Positions 26,340 to 34,415 of a stretch of DNA of 64,000 nucleotides are shown piece by piece. The position numbers and the translations under genes were made by a program. The notes under the pieces were generated by a model that was not told the DNA's origin, did not search any database, and saw nothing but the letters and a program-made list of their open reading frames with translations. The DNA is from an uncultured Clostridium sp. (GTDB lineage: Bacteria > Bacillota > Clostridia > Lachnospirales > Lachnospiraceae). Every line of letters starts with the position of its first letter. Positions within the stretch are counted from its first letter, which is position 1. The stretch is from NCBI GenBank assembly GCA_934438135.1, contig CAKSBP010000014.1, positions 7,038 through 71,037 of the forward strand. Direction: 5' to 3'.

Positions 26340-26657
26340 ATGGCAAGTCAAGTAATGAGAATTACACTGAAGGCTTATGATCATCAGTTAATCGATCAGT
26401 CAGCTGGAAAAATTATTGAAACTGTAAAGAAAACAGGTTCTAAGGTGAGTGGCCCAGTGCCATTGCCAACTAAGAAAGAAGTAGTAACAATTCTTAGAGC
26501 AGTTCACAAATACAAAGATTCCAGAGAACAGTTCGAACAGAGAACACACAAGAGATTAATTGATATTATTACTCCTTCACAGAAAACAGTTGATGCATTA
26601 ACAAGATTAGAAATGCCAGCTGGTGTATTCATCGATATTAAGATGAAAAACAAATAA
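26340..26657 (+). CDS. rpsJ: 30S ribosomal protein S10 (uS10)
   Basis: S10 belongs to the 30S head and is also NusE, a partner of NusB in antitermination. The 105 residues keep the family core ITLKAYDH, SGPVPLPTKK and the loop RTHKRLIDI. ATG 26340 is chosen because GGAGG lies 11 bases upstream; the longer open frame from 26244 is leader sequence, and the internal ATG at 26355 has no binding site. A run of seven T sits between the binding site and the start, which is unusual. It is the first gene of the superoperon. Confidence 0.97.
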   Translation: MASQVMRITLKAYDHQLIDQSAGKIIETVKKTGSKVSGPVPLPTKKEVVTILRAVHKYKDSREQFEQRTHKRLIDIITPSQKTVDALTRLEMPAGVFIDIKMKNK

Positions 26658-26835
26658 TAATGAATTTGAGAAAAATCCTTAGGGTTTATATATAGAGTCC
26701 AAGCAACGATTGAAACGTCAATAGATTGTTTTAGGATACCAAGCACTCGGTTGTAGGCCATCTAGGATGATTGCAGGGAAGACCCCATGGTTAACGCTGT
26801 AATCCGCTGTAGATTAAATAGGAGGTGCGAAAAGC
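26658..26835 (+). promoter_or_regulatory. rpsJ-rplC spacer, probably a structured mRNA region
   Basis: A 178-base spacer inside an otherwise tight operon. No gene is seen. It contains the related words TCCAAGCAACG and ACCAAGCACTCGG (about 26698 and 26738) and a GC-rich stretch before AGGAGGTG. Length and position suggest an internal control or processing site for rplC and downstream genes. Confidence 0.35.
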
Positions 26836-27468
26836 ATGAAGAAAGCGATTTTAACAACAAAAATCGGTATGACTCAGATCTTCAATGAAGATGGAGTTTT
26901 AACACCTGTAACTGTACTTCAGGCTGGTCCATGTGTTGTAACTCAGGTTAAAACTGAAGAAAACGACGGATACAAGGCTGTTCAGGTAGGTTTTGGCGAA
27001 ATTAGAGAAAAATTAGTTAACAAACCAGAAAAAGGACATTTCGCAAAAGCTGGTGTTGACGTTAAGAGATATGTAAAAGAATTCAGATTTGAGAATTCTG
27101 AAGAATATACAGTAGGTCAGGAAATCAAAGCTGACATGTTTGCAGCTGGTGATAAAATCGACGCAACTGCAACATCAAAAGGTAAAGGATTCCAGGGTGC
27201 TATTAAGAGACATAACCAGTCCAGAGGACCTATGGGTCACGGTTCCAAGTTCCACAGACACGCAGGTTCCAATGGTGCTTGTTCCGATCCTTCAAGAGTA
27301 TTTAAAGGAAAAGGAATGCCAGGTCATATGGGTGCTGTAAAAGTAACTACACAGAACCTTGAAATTGTGAAAGTGGACGTTGAAAATAACTTAATCTTAG
27401 TTAAAGGTGCTGTACCTGGACCTAAGAAATCTATGGTAGAAATCAGAGAATCAGTAAAAGCTATCTAA
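26836..27468 (+). CDS. rplC: 50S ribosomal protein L3 (uL3)
   Basis: L3 is an early 50S assembly protein whose long loop reaches the peptidyl-transferase centre. The 210 residues begin MKKAILTTKIGMTQIF, and the central extension shows RGPMGHGSKFHRHAGSNGA and GKGMPGHMG, the parts that thread into 23S rRNA. AGGAGGTG precedes the ATG. The gene is second in the S10 cluster, separated from rpsJ by a long spacer and from rplD by 25 bases. Length is normal. Confidence 0.97.
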   Translation: MKKAILTTKIGMTQIFNEDGVLTPVTVLQAGPCVVTQVKTEENDGYKAVQVGFGEIREKLVNKPEKGHFAKAGVDVKRYVKEFRFENSEEYTVGQEIKADMFAAGDKIDATATSKGKGFQGAIKRHNQSRGPMGHGSKFHRHAGSNGACSDPSRVFKGKGMPGHMGAVKVTTQNLEIVKVDVENNLILVKGAVPGPKKSMVEIRESVKAI

Positions 27469-27493
27469 GCTTTGAGGAAGGAGGAACACACAA

Positions 27494-28114
27494 ATGGCAA
27501 ACGTATCAGTATTTAATATGGAAGGCAAAGAAGTTAGTAAACTTGAATTAAACGATGCAATCTTTGCTGCACCTATAAATGAGCACCTGGTTCATATGGC
27601 TGTTGTGCTTCAGTTAGCAAACAAACGCCAGGGAACACAGAAAGCAAAAACACGTTCTGAAGTAAGCGGTGGCGGAAGAAAACCTTGGAGACAAAAAGGA
27701 ACAGGTCACGCTAGACAGGGTTCAACAAGAGCTCCTCAGTGGACAGGTGGTGGCGTAGTATTCGCACCTAAGTCTAGAAATTACTCTTTCAAGATGAACA
27801 AGAAGGAAAAAGCAGCTGCTATCAAATCTGTTTTAACTTCTAAAGTTAACGATAACAAGTTCATCGTTGTTGACGAATTAAAAATGGACGAATTCAAAAC
27901 AAAGAAAATGGTTGAAGTATTAAACAACCTGAATGCAAACAAAGCATTAGTTGTTCTTGCTGAAAAGAACGATGCAGTTCAGAAATCAGCTAAAAATATT
28001 CCAACTGTTGCTACAACATTATCAAACAGCCTTAGCGTATATGACATCTTAAAATATGATTCACTTGTTATCACTAAGGATGCTGTTGCAAAAATTGAGG
28101 AGGTGTACGCATAA
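27494..28114 (+). CDS. rplD: 50S ribosomal protein L4 (uL4)
   Basis: L4 lines the peptide exit tunnel. The 206 residues contain the tunnel loop with GGGRKPWRQKGTGHARQG and STRAPQWTGGG near residues 60-90. In E. coli L4 also represses the whole S10 operon by acting on the leader, so the long leader before rpsJ is of interest. AGGAGG lies 8 bases before the ATG. The stop overlaps the rplW start as TAATG. Confidence 0.97.
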   Translation: MANVSVFNMEGKEVSKLELNDAIFAAPINEHLVHMAVVLQLANKRQGTQKAKTRSEVSGGGRKPWRQKGTGHARQGSTRAPQWTGGGVVFAPKSRNYSFKMNKKEKAAAIKSVLTSKVNDNKFIVVDELKMDEFKTKKMVEVLNNLNANKALVVLAEKNDAVQKSAKNIPTVATTLSNSLSVYDILKYDSLVITKDAVAKIEEVYA

Positions 28115-28413
28115 TGGCAGATTTAAGATATTATGATGTAATTCTTAAACCAGTTATCACTGAAAAAAGTATGGACGGAATGGCTGAAAAGAAATATACA
28201 TTCTATGTTCACACAGATGCGACAAAGACTCAGATCAAAGAAGCAGTTGAAAAAATGTTCGCAGGTGCTAAAGTTGCTCGCGTAAATACAATGAACCTTG
28301 ATGGTAAAAAACGTAGACGTGGTGCTACTGTTGGTAAAACTGCTAAAAAGAAAAAAGCTATCGTACAGCTGACACAGGATAGTGCTGATATCGAAATTTT
28401 CCAGGGTCTGTAA
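28114..28413 (+). CDS. rplW: 50S ribosomal protein L23 (uL23)
   Basis: L23 lies at the tunnel exit, where it docks trigger factor and the signal recognition particle. The 99 residues show KPVITEKSM near the start and the loop DGKKRRRGATVGKTAKKKKA that enters rRNA. Its start shares one base with the rplD stop, with the binding site inside rplD. A 121-base spacer follows before rplB, carrying a perfect GGTTAT-tt-ATAACC hairpin (about 28454-28467) and a longer imperfect stem around 28486-28516. Confidence 0.96.
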   Translation: MADLRYYDVILKPVITEKSMDGMAEKKYTFYVHTDATKTQIKEAVEKMFAGAKVARVNTMNLDGKKRRRGATVGKTAKKKKAIVQLTQDSADIEIFQGL

Positions 28414-28534
28414 TTCAGAATAGAATGGATTGATATAGACTAGTAACAAGTATGGTTATTTATAACCGATAAGAATAAATACAGAATGAGGATACGCGTG
28501 AGTGCGTTGATACTCATTGAAAGGAGTAACAAAG

Positions 28535-29380
28535 ATGGGAATTAAAAAGTTTAACCCATATACACCTTCCAGAAGGCATATGACTATGTCTGATTTCGCA
28601 GAAATTACAACAAGTACTCCTGAGAAATCATTAGTTGTTTCCATGAAGAAACACGCTGGTCGTAATGCACAGGGTAAGATTACTGTAAGACATCACGGTG
28701 GTGGTGCTAGAAAGAAATATAGAATCATCGACTTCAAGAGAAGAAAAGATGATATCCCAGCAACAGTTAAAACAATCGAATACGATCCAAACAGAACAGC
28801 AAATATCGCTTTAATCTGCTACGCAGATGGTGAAAAAGCATATATAATCGCTCCTGTTGGCTTAAAAGTTGGACAGACAATCATGAACGGTCCTAATGCA
28901 GAAATTAAACCAGGTAACTGTCTTCCATTACAGAACATTCCAGTTGGTACTCAGGTTCATAACATTGAGCTGCTTCCAGGAAAAGGTGGACAGATGGTTC
29001 GTTCCGCAGGTAACAGCGCTCAGTTAATGGCGAAAGAAGGTAAATATGCAACATTAAGATTGCCTTCAGGTGAAATGAGAATGGTTCCAATCCTTTGCCG
29101 TGCTACAATCGGACAGGTTGGTAACATTGATCATGAATTAGTTAATATCGGTAAAGCAGGACGTAAACGTCACATGGGTATCAGACCTACAGTTCGTGGT
29201 TCTGTAATGAACCCTAATGACCATCCACATGGTGGTGGTGAAGGTAAGGCTCCAGTAGGCCGTTCCGGACCATCTACTCCTTGGGGTAAACCAGCTCTTG
29301 GATTAAAGACAAGAAAGAAAAACAAATCATCTAATAAGTTAATCATTAGAAGAAGAGACGGTAAAGCGTTAACTAAATAA
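28535..29380 (+). CDS. rplB: 50S ribosomal protein L2 (uL2)
   Basis: L2 is essential for subunit association and supports the peptidyl-transferase centre. The 281 residues include RHHGGGARKKYR, the KPGNCLPLQNIPVGT block and the C-terminal PHGGGEGKAPVGR with the functionally important His. AAAGGAG precedes ATG 28535; a short open extension upstream has no support. Length is normal. Confidence 0.97.
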   Translation: MGIKKFNPYTPSRRHMTMSDFAEITTSTPEKSLVVSMKKHAGRNAQGKITVRHHGGGARKKYRIIDFKRRKDDIPATVKTIEYDPNRTANIALICYADGEKAYIIAPVGLKVGQTIMNGPNAEIKPGNCLPLQNIPVGTQVHNIELLPGKGGQMVRSAGNSAQLMAKEGKYATLRLPSGEMRMVPILCRATIGQVGNIDHELVNIGKAGRKRHMGIRPTVRGSVMNPNDHPHGGGEGKAPVGRSGPSTPWGKPALGLKTRKKNKSSNKLIIRRRDGKALTK

Positions 29381-29443
29381 GAGAGATTTTTGCTGGCGAG
29401 AACGAATAGCAAAATCGTTAGAAGTATAAGGAGGTTAAAACCT

Positions 29444-29722
29444 ATGGCACGTTCATTAAAAAAGGGACCATTCGCTGACGAGCATTTATTAAAAAAGGTA
29501 GATGCTATGAACGAAACAAACGATAAAAGCGTAATTAAAACATGGTCACGTCGTTCCACAATCTTCCCTTCATTCGTTGGACACACAATTGCTGTTCATG
29601 ATGGAAGAAAACATGTACCTGTATATGTTACAGAAGATATGGTTGGACACAAACTTGGTGAGTTCGTAGCTACAAGAACTTACAGAGGACATGATAAGGA
29701 CGAGAAAAAAGGAAGAAAATAG
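29444..29722 (+). CDS. rpsS: 30S ribosomal protein S19 (uS19)
   Basis: S19 sits in the 30S head next to S13. The 92 residues begin MARSLKKGPFADEHLL and contain WSRRSTIFPSFVGHTIAVHDGRKHVPVY, the diagnostic core. ATG 29444 follows AAGGAGG; 18 open upstream codons are in the spacer and not conserved. The C-terminus ends in a basic KDEKKGRK tail. It lies in the normal position between rplB and rplV. Confidence 0.97.
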   Translation: MARSLKKGPFADEHLLKKVDAMNETNDKSVIKTWSRRSTIFPSFVGHTIAVHDGRKHVPVYVTEDMVGHKLGEFVATRTYRGHDKDEKKGRK

Positions 29723-29780
29723 TCTTTCACAATAGATTAGTTTGAATAGAACGTTTAGTTTTTGAAAGGAGGTTACATCC

Positions 29781-30170
29781 ATGGCAAAAGGACATAGATC
29801 CCAGATAAAGAGAGAGAGAAACGAAAGCCAGAGAGAAACCAGACCATCCGCGAAGTTATCTTACGCTAGAGTGTCAGTTCAGAAGGCATGTTTCGTATTA
29901 GACGCAATCAGAGGCAAGGATGTACAAACAGCACTTGGTATTTTAGCATATAATCCAAGATATGCATCAAGCTTAATAGAGAAATTATTAAAATCTGCTA
30001 TTGCAAACGCAGAGAATAATAACGGAATGAATCCAGAGAACCTTTATGTTGCAGCTTGTTACGCTAACAAGGGACCAACAATGAAGAGAATCAGACCAAG
30101 AGCACAGGGTAGAGCTTATAGAATCGAAAAAAGAATGAGCCACATTACTATCGTGCTTGATGAAAGATAA
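29781..30170 (+). CDS. rplV: 50S ribosomal protein L22 (uL22)
   Basis: L22 forms part of the exit-tunnel constriction with L4 through its long beta hairpin. The 129 residues include KLSYARVSVQKACFVLDAIRG and the hairpin GPTMKRIRPRAQGRAYRI followed by RMSHITIVL. The first 20 residues are a basic extension (HRSQIKRERNESQRE) beyond the E. coli length. AAAGGAGG precedes the ATG, and rpsC starts 11 bases after the stop. Confidence 0.97.
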   Translation: MAKGHRSQIKRERNESQRETRPSAKLSYARVSVQKACFVLDAIRGKDVQTALGILAYNPRYASSLIEKLLKSAIANAENNNGMNPENLYVAACYANKGPTMKRIRPRAQGRAYRIEKRMSHITIVLDER

Positions 30171-30181
30171 GGAGGGCAATA

Positions 30182-30841
30182 ATGGGACAAAAAGTTAATC
30201 CTCACGGCTTAAGAGTCGGTGTAATCAAAGATTGGGACTCCAAATGGTACGCTGAAGCTGATTTTGCTGATAACTTAGTCGAAGATTATAATATAAGAAA
30301 ATTCTTAAAGAAGAAGTTATATAATGCAGGCGTTGCTAAAATTGAATTAGAAAGAGCAGTAGATAGATTAAAAGTTATTATTCATACTGCTAAGCCTGGT
30401 GTTGTTATTGGTAAAGGCGGTTCTGAAATTGAAAAGTTAAAAGTAGAATTAGCTGGCTTTACAAGCAACAAAATTTTAGTTGATATCAAAGAAGTTAAAA
30501 GACCTGATGGTAATGCTCAGTTAGTAGCAGAAAATATCGCTCAGCAGCTTGAAAACCGTATTTCATTCAGAAGAGCAATGAAATCCTGTATGTCAAGAGC
30601 AATGAAGAGTGGTGCTAAAGGTATTAAGACTTCCGTATCCGGTCGTCTTGGCGGAGCTGATATGGCTCGTACAGAGTTCTACAGTGATGGTACTATTCCA
30701 CTTCAGACATTACGTGCTGACATTGATTATGGTTTTGCAGAAGCTGACACAACTTATGGAAAAGTTGGTGTTAAGACTTGGATTTACCATGGTGAAATTC
30801 TTCCAACAAAAGCAGGAAAAAAGGAAGGGAGCGATAAATAA
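30182..30841 (+). CDS. rpsC: 30S ribosomal protein S3 (uS3)
   Basis: S3 helps form the mRNA entry channel and has helicase-like activity with S4 and S5. The 219 residues begin MGQKVNPHGLRVG, have the KH-domain loop GVVIGKGGSEIEKL near residues 75-90, and a C-terminal domain with GRLGGADMARTE and GKVGVKTWIYHGE. Its TAA stop shares one base with the rplP start, so the two are translationally coupled. Confidence 0.97.
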   Translation: MGQKVNPHGLRVGVIKDWDSKWYAEADFADNLVEDYNIRKFLKKKLYNAGVAKIELERAVDRLKVIIHTAKPGVVIGKGGSEIEKLKVELAGFTSNKILVDIKEVKRPDGNAQLVAENIAQQLENRISFRRAMKSCMSRAMKSGAKGIKTSVSGRLGGADMARTEFYSDGTIPLQTLRADIDYGFAEADTTYGKVGVKTWIYHGEILPTKAGKKEGSDK

Positions 30842-31278
30842 TGTTAATGCCTAAAAGAGTAAAACATCGTAAACAGTTCCGTGGATCTATGAAAGGTAAA
30901 GCTACCAGAGGAAACAAAATTAATTACGGTGAATACGGTATCGTTGCATTAGAATCAGGCTGGATTAAATCAAACCAGATTGAAGCTGCCCGTATTGCTA
31001 TGACTCGTTATATCAAGCGTGGTGGTCAGGTTTGGATTAAAATTTTCCCTGATAAGCCAGTAACAAATAAACCAGCAGAAACTCGAATGGGTTCTGGTAA
31101 AGGTGCCTTAGAATACTGGGTAGCAGTTGTTAAGCCAGGACGTGTAATGTTCGAAATCTCTGGTGTAGAAGAATCTATCGCTAGAGAAGCTTTACGTCTT
31201 GCAACACATAAGTTACCAGTTAAGTGTAAGGTGGTTTCTCGTGCAGACTTAGAAGGAGGTGCGGGCAGTGAAGAGTAG
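30841..31278 (+). CDS. rplP: 50S ribosomal protein L16 (uL16)
   Basis: L16 organises the A-site region of the large subunit. The 145 residues begin MLMPKRVKHRKQFRGSMKG and keep the GKGALEYWVAVVKPGR loop near the A-site tRNA. The start at 30841 matches the universal ML(I/M)PKR opening. Its end overlaps the GTG start of rpmC by 11 bases, and the rpmC ribosome binding site AAGGAGG is inside its last codons. Confidence 0.97.
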   Translation: MLMPKRVKHRKQFRGSMKGKATRGNKINYGEYGIVALESGWIKSNQIEAARIAMTRYIKRGGQVWIKIFPDKPVTNKPAETRMGSGKGALEYWVAVVKPGRVMFEISGVEESIAREALRLATHKLPVKCKVVSRADLEGGAGSEE

Positions 31279-31471
31279 AGAGTTTTTACAAGAATTAAAT
31301 ACAAAAACAGTAGTACAGTTAAATGATGATTTAGTAGCTGCTAAAAAGGAACTTTTTAATTTAAGATTCCAAAACGCAACAAATCAACTGGATAATACCA
31401 GCAGAATTAAAGAAGTTAGAAAAAACATTGCTAGAATTCAGACAGTAATCACAGTTAAAGCTAGAGCTTAA
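31268..31471 (+). CDS. rpmC: 50S ribosomal protein L29 (uL29)
   Basis: L29 lies beside L23 at the tunnel exit. The 67-residue product is two helices with the core ELFNLRFQNATNQLDNTSRIKE shared by the family. GTG 31268 is the best start: AAGGAGGT lies 8 bases before it, while the GTG at 31259 overlaps that site. The gene begins within the end of rplP, so coupled translation is likely. Confidence 0.95.
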   Translation: MKSREFLQELNTKTVVQLNDDLVAAKKELFNLRFQNATNQLDNTSRIKEVRKNIARIQTVITVKARA

Positions 31472-31529
31472 TTTGGATTCGTTTATATAGATTGGTTATT
31501 AATGAAGTTGATAAGAAAGGAGAATTGTT

Positions 31530-31784
31530 GTGGAAAGAAACCTTAGAAAGACTCGTACAGGTAAAGTTGTAAGTGACAAAATGGATAAAACTATCGTTGT
31601 TGCTGTAGTAGATAACGTAAAACATCCACTTTACAATAAAATCGTAAAAAGAACTTATAAATTAAAAGCTCATGACGAAAACAACGATTGTAAAATCGGT
31701 GACAGAGTAAGAGTTATGGAAACAAGACCATTATCAAAAGATAAGAGATGGAGACTTGTTGAAATTATTGAAAGAGCAAAATAA
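31530..31784 (+). CDS. rpsQ: 30S ribosomal protein S17 (uS17)
   Basis: S17 is a primary binder of the 30S body. The 84 residues begin MERNLRKTRTGKVVSDKMDKT and contain the OB-fold blocks HPLYNKIVKRTYKLKAHDE and IGDRVRVMETRPLSKDKRW. GTG is the start codon, with AAAGGAG 6 to 7 bases upstream. A 58-base spacer separates it from rpmC. Confidence 0.96.
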   Translation: MERNLRKTRTGKVVSDKMDKTIVVAVVDNVKHPLYNKIVKRTYKLKAHDENNDCKIGDRVRVMETRPLSKDKRWRLVEIIERAK

Positions 31785-31804
31785 TTGCTGAAAGGAGTAT
31801 TAGC

Positions 31805-32173
31805 ATGATCCAACAAGAATCAAGACTTAGAGTTGCTGATAATACTGGAGCTAAGGAATTACTTTGCATTAGAGTATTAGGCGGTTCTACTAGAAGATAT
31901 GCTGCTATCGGTGATGTTATCGTTGCTACTGTCAAAGATGCAACACCAGGCGGAGTTGTTAAAAAAGGTGACGTTGTAAAGGCTGTTGTCGTTCGTACTG
32001 TAAAAAGCACTCGTCGTAAAGACGGTTCTTATATCAGATTTGATGAAAATGCAGCTGTTATCATAAAAGACGATAAAAACCCAAAAGGTACACGTATTTT
32101 CGGACCTGTTGCTAGAGAGTTAAGAGAGAAACAGTTCATGAAAATTGTATCATTAGCACCAGAAGTATTATAA
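31805..32173 (+). CDS. rplN: 50S ribosomal protein L14 (uL14)
   Basis: L14 contacts the small subunit in bridges B5 and B8 and is the docking site of the silencing factor RsfS. The 122 residues begin MIQQESRLRVADNTGAKELLCI and contain KGDVVKAVVVRT and ARELREKQFMKIVSLAPEVL. Length and position are normal. AAAGGAG precedes the ATG. It corresponds to the first gene of the E. coli spc operon, but here no promoter is visible before it. Confidence 0.97.
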   Translation: MIQQESRLRVADNTGAKELLCIRVLGGSTRRYAAIGDVIVATVKDATPGGVVKKGDVVKAVVVRTVKSTRRKDGSYIRFDENAAVIIKDDKNPKGTRIFGPVARELREKQFMKIVSLAPEVL

Positions 32174-32186
32174 GGAGGTGTCAAAA

Positions 32187-32492
32187 GTGGCAACTATGAA
32201 GATTAAAAAAGGCGATAAGGTAAGAGTAATCGCTGGTAAATGTAAAGGTAAAGAAGGAAAAGTTAGTTCTGTTAAAGACGGTAAGGTAATTATCGAAGGA
32301 ATCAACACTGTTACTAAGCATACAAAACCTAGTCAGGCTAATCCACAGGGCGGAATTATTAAAAAAGAAGCTCCTATTGATATCTCCAACGTTATGTACG
32401 TTCATAATGGTGAAGTTACAAGAGTCGGCTTTAAGCTTGATGGTGATAAAAAAGTTCGTGTAGCCAAAAAAACTGGCGACGTAATCGATTAA
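32187..32492 (+). CDS. rplX: 50S ribosomal protein L24 (uL24)
   Basis: L24 starts 50S assembly. The 101 residues contain the KOW motif KKGDKVRVIAGKCKGKEGKV and the GINTVTKHTKPSQANPQGGI loop. GTG 32187 is taken as the start because AAGGAGG lies 8 bases before it; the GTG at 32178 is inside that site, and ATG 32196 (MKIKKGDK) is a possible shorter start. The exact N-terminus is therefore slightly uncertain. Confidence 0.95.
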   Translation: MATMKIKKGDKVRVIAGKCKGKEGKVSSVKDGKVIIEGINTVTKHTKPSQANPQGGIIKKEAPIDISNVMYVHNGEVTRVGFKLDGDKKVRVAKKTGDVID

Positions 32493-32514
32493 TTAGGGAA
32501 AGGAGGTTTAACAG

Positions 32515-33054
32515 TTGGCTAGATTAAAAGAAACTTATAAAAGTGAAATCGTTGAAAATATGACTAAAAAGTTTGGTTACAAAAATGTTATGCAGGTACC
32601 TAAACTTGATAAAATCGTAATTAACATGGGTGTTGGCGAAGCAAAAGACAATGCTAAAGTTCTTGAAACAGCAGTTAAAGATCTTGAAATCATTGCTGGT
32701 CAGAAAGTTGTTCTTACAAGAGCAAAGAAATCTGTTGCTAACTTCAAAATCAGAGAAGGTATGGCAATTGGCTGTAAAGTTACTTTAAGAGGCGAAAAGA
32801 TGTATGAATTTGCTGATCGTCTTATCAACTTAGCTTTACCACGTGTACGTGACTTTAGAGGTGTTAATCCTAACGCATTCGACGGCAGAGGAAATTATGC
32901 ACTTGGAATTAAAGAGCAGTTAATCTTCCCTGAAATTGAATATGATAAGGTTGATAAAGTAAGAGGTATGGATGTTATATTCGTAACTACTGCTAACACA
33001 GATGAAGAAGCTCGTGAATTATTAACTCAGTTCGGTATGCCATTTAAAAAATAA
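32515..33054 (+). CDS. rplE: 50S ribosomal protein L5 (uL5)
   Basis: L5 anchors 5S rRNA in the central protuberance and touches P-site tRNA. The 179 residues include VGEAKDNAKVLETAVKDL, RAKKSVANFKIREGMAIGCK and the end LLTQFGMPF. Translation starts at TTG 32515, preceded by AAAGGAGG. Length is normal. The next gene, the zinc-type S14, follows after 15 bases. Confidence 0.97.
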   Translation: MARLKETYKSEIVENMTKKFGYKNVMQVPKLDKIVINMGVGEAKDNAKVLETAVKDLEIIAGQKVVLTRAKKSVANFKIREGMAIGCKVTLRGEKMYEFADRLINLALPRVRDFRGVNPNAFDGRGNYALGIKEQLIFPEIEYDKVDKVRGMDVIFVTTANTDEEARELLTQFGMPFKK

Positions 33055-33069
33055 CAAGGAGGATGTATC

Positions 33070-33255
33070 ATGGCTAAAACTTCGATGAAAGTAAAACAGC
33101 AGCGTAAACCTAAATTCTCTACAAGAGAATATAGCCGTTGCAGAATCTGTGGACGTCCACATGCTTATTTAAGAAAATACGGAATTTGTAGAATCTGTTT
33201 TCGCGAATTAGCATACAAGGGACAAATCCCAGGTGTTAAGAAAGCAAGCTGGTAG
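33070..33255 (+). CDS. rpsZ: 30S ribosomal protein S14, zinc-binding type (uS14)
   Basis: A 61-residue S14 of the short zinc type. The two CxxC pairs are visible in CRICGRPHAYLRKYGICRIC, so the protein binds one zinc ion. S14 is a late assembly protein of the 30S head. The short type is usual in Firmicutes, and zinc-independent S14 paralogues, where they exist, are induced in zinc starvation; none is seen in this window. AAGGAGG precedes the ATG. Confidence 0.97.
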   Translation: MAKTSMKVKQQRKPKFSTREYSRCRICGRPHAYLRKYGICRICFRELAYKGQIPGVKKASW

Positions 33256-33282
33256 GATAAAAAGGAAGGAGGCAAATTCAAA

Positions 33283-33684
33283 ATGACAATGAGCGATCCA
33301 ATCGCAGATATGCTTACAAGAATTCGTAATGCAAATACTGCAAAACATGATACTGTAGATGTACCTGCTTCAAAAATGAAGATAGCAATTGCGGACATTT
33401 TATATAAAGAAGGATATATCAAAAAATATGATATTGAAGAAGTTGGCGGATTTAAGTCACTTCATATCACATTAAAATATGGTGCGGATAAAAACGTTAA
33501 GGTTATTTCCGGACTTAAGAGAATCTCTAAACCAGGTCTTCGTGTATATGCTAACGCAGAAGAACTTCCAAGAGTACTTGGCGGACTTGGTGTAGCAATC
33601 ATCTCTACAAACAAAGGTGTAATCACTGATAAAGAAGCTAGAAAGATGAATGTCGGTGGAGAAGTATTAGCTTTTATCTGGTAG
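33283..33684 (+). CDS. rpsH: 30S ribosomal protein S8 (uS8)
   Basis: S8 binds 16S rRNA helix 21 and in E. coli represses the spc operon by binding its own mRNA near rplE. The 133 residues begin MTMSDPIADMLTRIRNAN and end GGEVLAFIW, the family signature. ATG 33283 follows AAGGAGG. A structured 170-base spacer follows before rplF, the most complex inside the spc region. Confidence 0.97.
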   Translation: MTMSDPIADMLTRIRNANTAKHDTVDVPASKMKIAIADILYKEGYIKKYDIEEVGGFKSLHITLKYGADKNVKVISGLKRISKPGLRVYANAEELPRVLGGLGVAIISTNKGVITDKEARKMNVGGEVLAFIW

Positions 33685-33708
33685 TAAAATTGCATACATG
33701 CTTTTGGG

Positions 33709-33789
33709 AAGAATGCTTAGCATTCTTCGCCAGTAAAGCTGGAAAGAATGAGAGGATTTGTTAAATTAACAAATTCTGTTGCGTTCTTT
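33709..33789 (+). promoter_or_regulatory. Alternating hairpin element between rpsH and rplF
   Basis: Four segments can pair in two exclusive ways: 1 (AAGAATG, 33709-33715), 2 (CATTCTT, 33721-33727), 3 (AAGAATG, 33744-33750) and 4 (CGTTCTTT, 33782-33789). Pairing 1:2 with 3:4 competes with 2:3. A CCAG/CTGG stem lies within 2:3, and an ATTTGTT/AACAAAT stem within 3:4. No T run follows segment 4. Confidence 0.6.
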
Positions 33790-33854
33790 AGGCAAAGCAT
33801 TTAAAATAAATATAGAAACTAATCAAAATAAATAGAAATTACGGAGGTGCGGGC

Positions 33855-34397
33855 ATGTCACGTATAGGAAGAATGCCTATCGCTGTACCAGCAGGCGTTA
33901 CTGTTGATATTGCAGAAAATAATAAAGTGACTGTAAAAGGTCCTAAGGGAACACTTGAAAGAGTTTTACCTTCAGAAATGACAATTACTCAGGAAGGTGA
34001 AGAAATTCATGTTTCCAGACCTAATGATTTAAAGAAAATGAAATCTTTACACGGGTTAACAAGAACACTGATTCATAACATGATTGTTGGTGTTACAGAA
34101 GGATACCAGAAAGTTCTTGAAATCAACGGTGTTGGTTATAGAGCTGCTAAACAGGGTAAAACATTAAATTTATCCTTAGGTTATTCTCACCCAGTTCTTA
34201 TGGAAGATCCAGAAGGTCTTGAAATTGTCGTAGAAGGACAGAACAAGATTATTGTTAAAGGTATAGATAAAGAAAAAGTTGGTCAGTACGCAGCTGAAAT
34301 CAGAGAAAAGAGAGCTCCAGAACCTTATAAAGGTAAGGGTATCAAATATGCTGATGAAGTTATCAGACGTAAAGTCGGTAAGACCGGTAAAAAATAG
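33855..34397 (+). CDS. rplF: 50S ribosomal protein L6 (uL6)
   Basis: L6 lies near the factor-binding site of the large subunit. The 180 residues begin MSRIGRMPIAVPAGV and contain TVKGPKGTLERVLP and the end EPYKGKGIKYADEVIRRKVGKTGKK. ACGGAGGTG precedes the ATG. The 170-base untranslated spacer before it carries nested and competing hairpins, so its translation may be set apart from rpsH. Confidence 0.97.
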   Translation: MSRIGRMPIAVPAGVTVDIAENNKVTVKGPKGTLERVLPSEMTITQEGEEIHVSRPNDLKKMKSLHGLTRTLIHNMIVGVTEGYQKVLEINGVGYRAAKQGKTLNLSLGYSHPVLMEDPEGLEIVVEGQNKIIVKGIDKEKVGQYAAEIREKRAPEPYKGKGIKYADEVIRRKVGKTGKK

Positions 34398-34415
34398 TTA
34401 AAGGAGTGAAATCAG

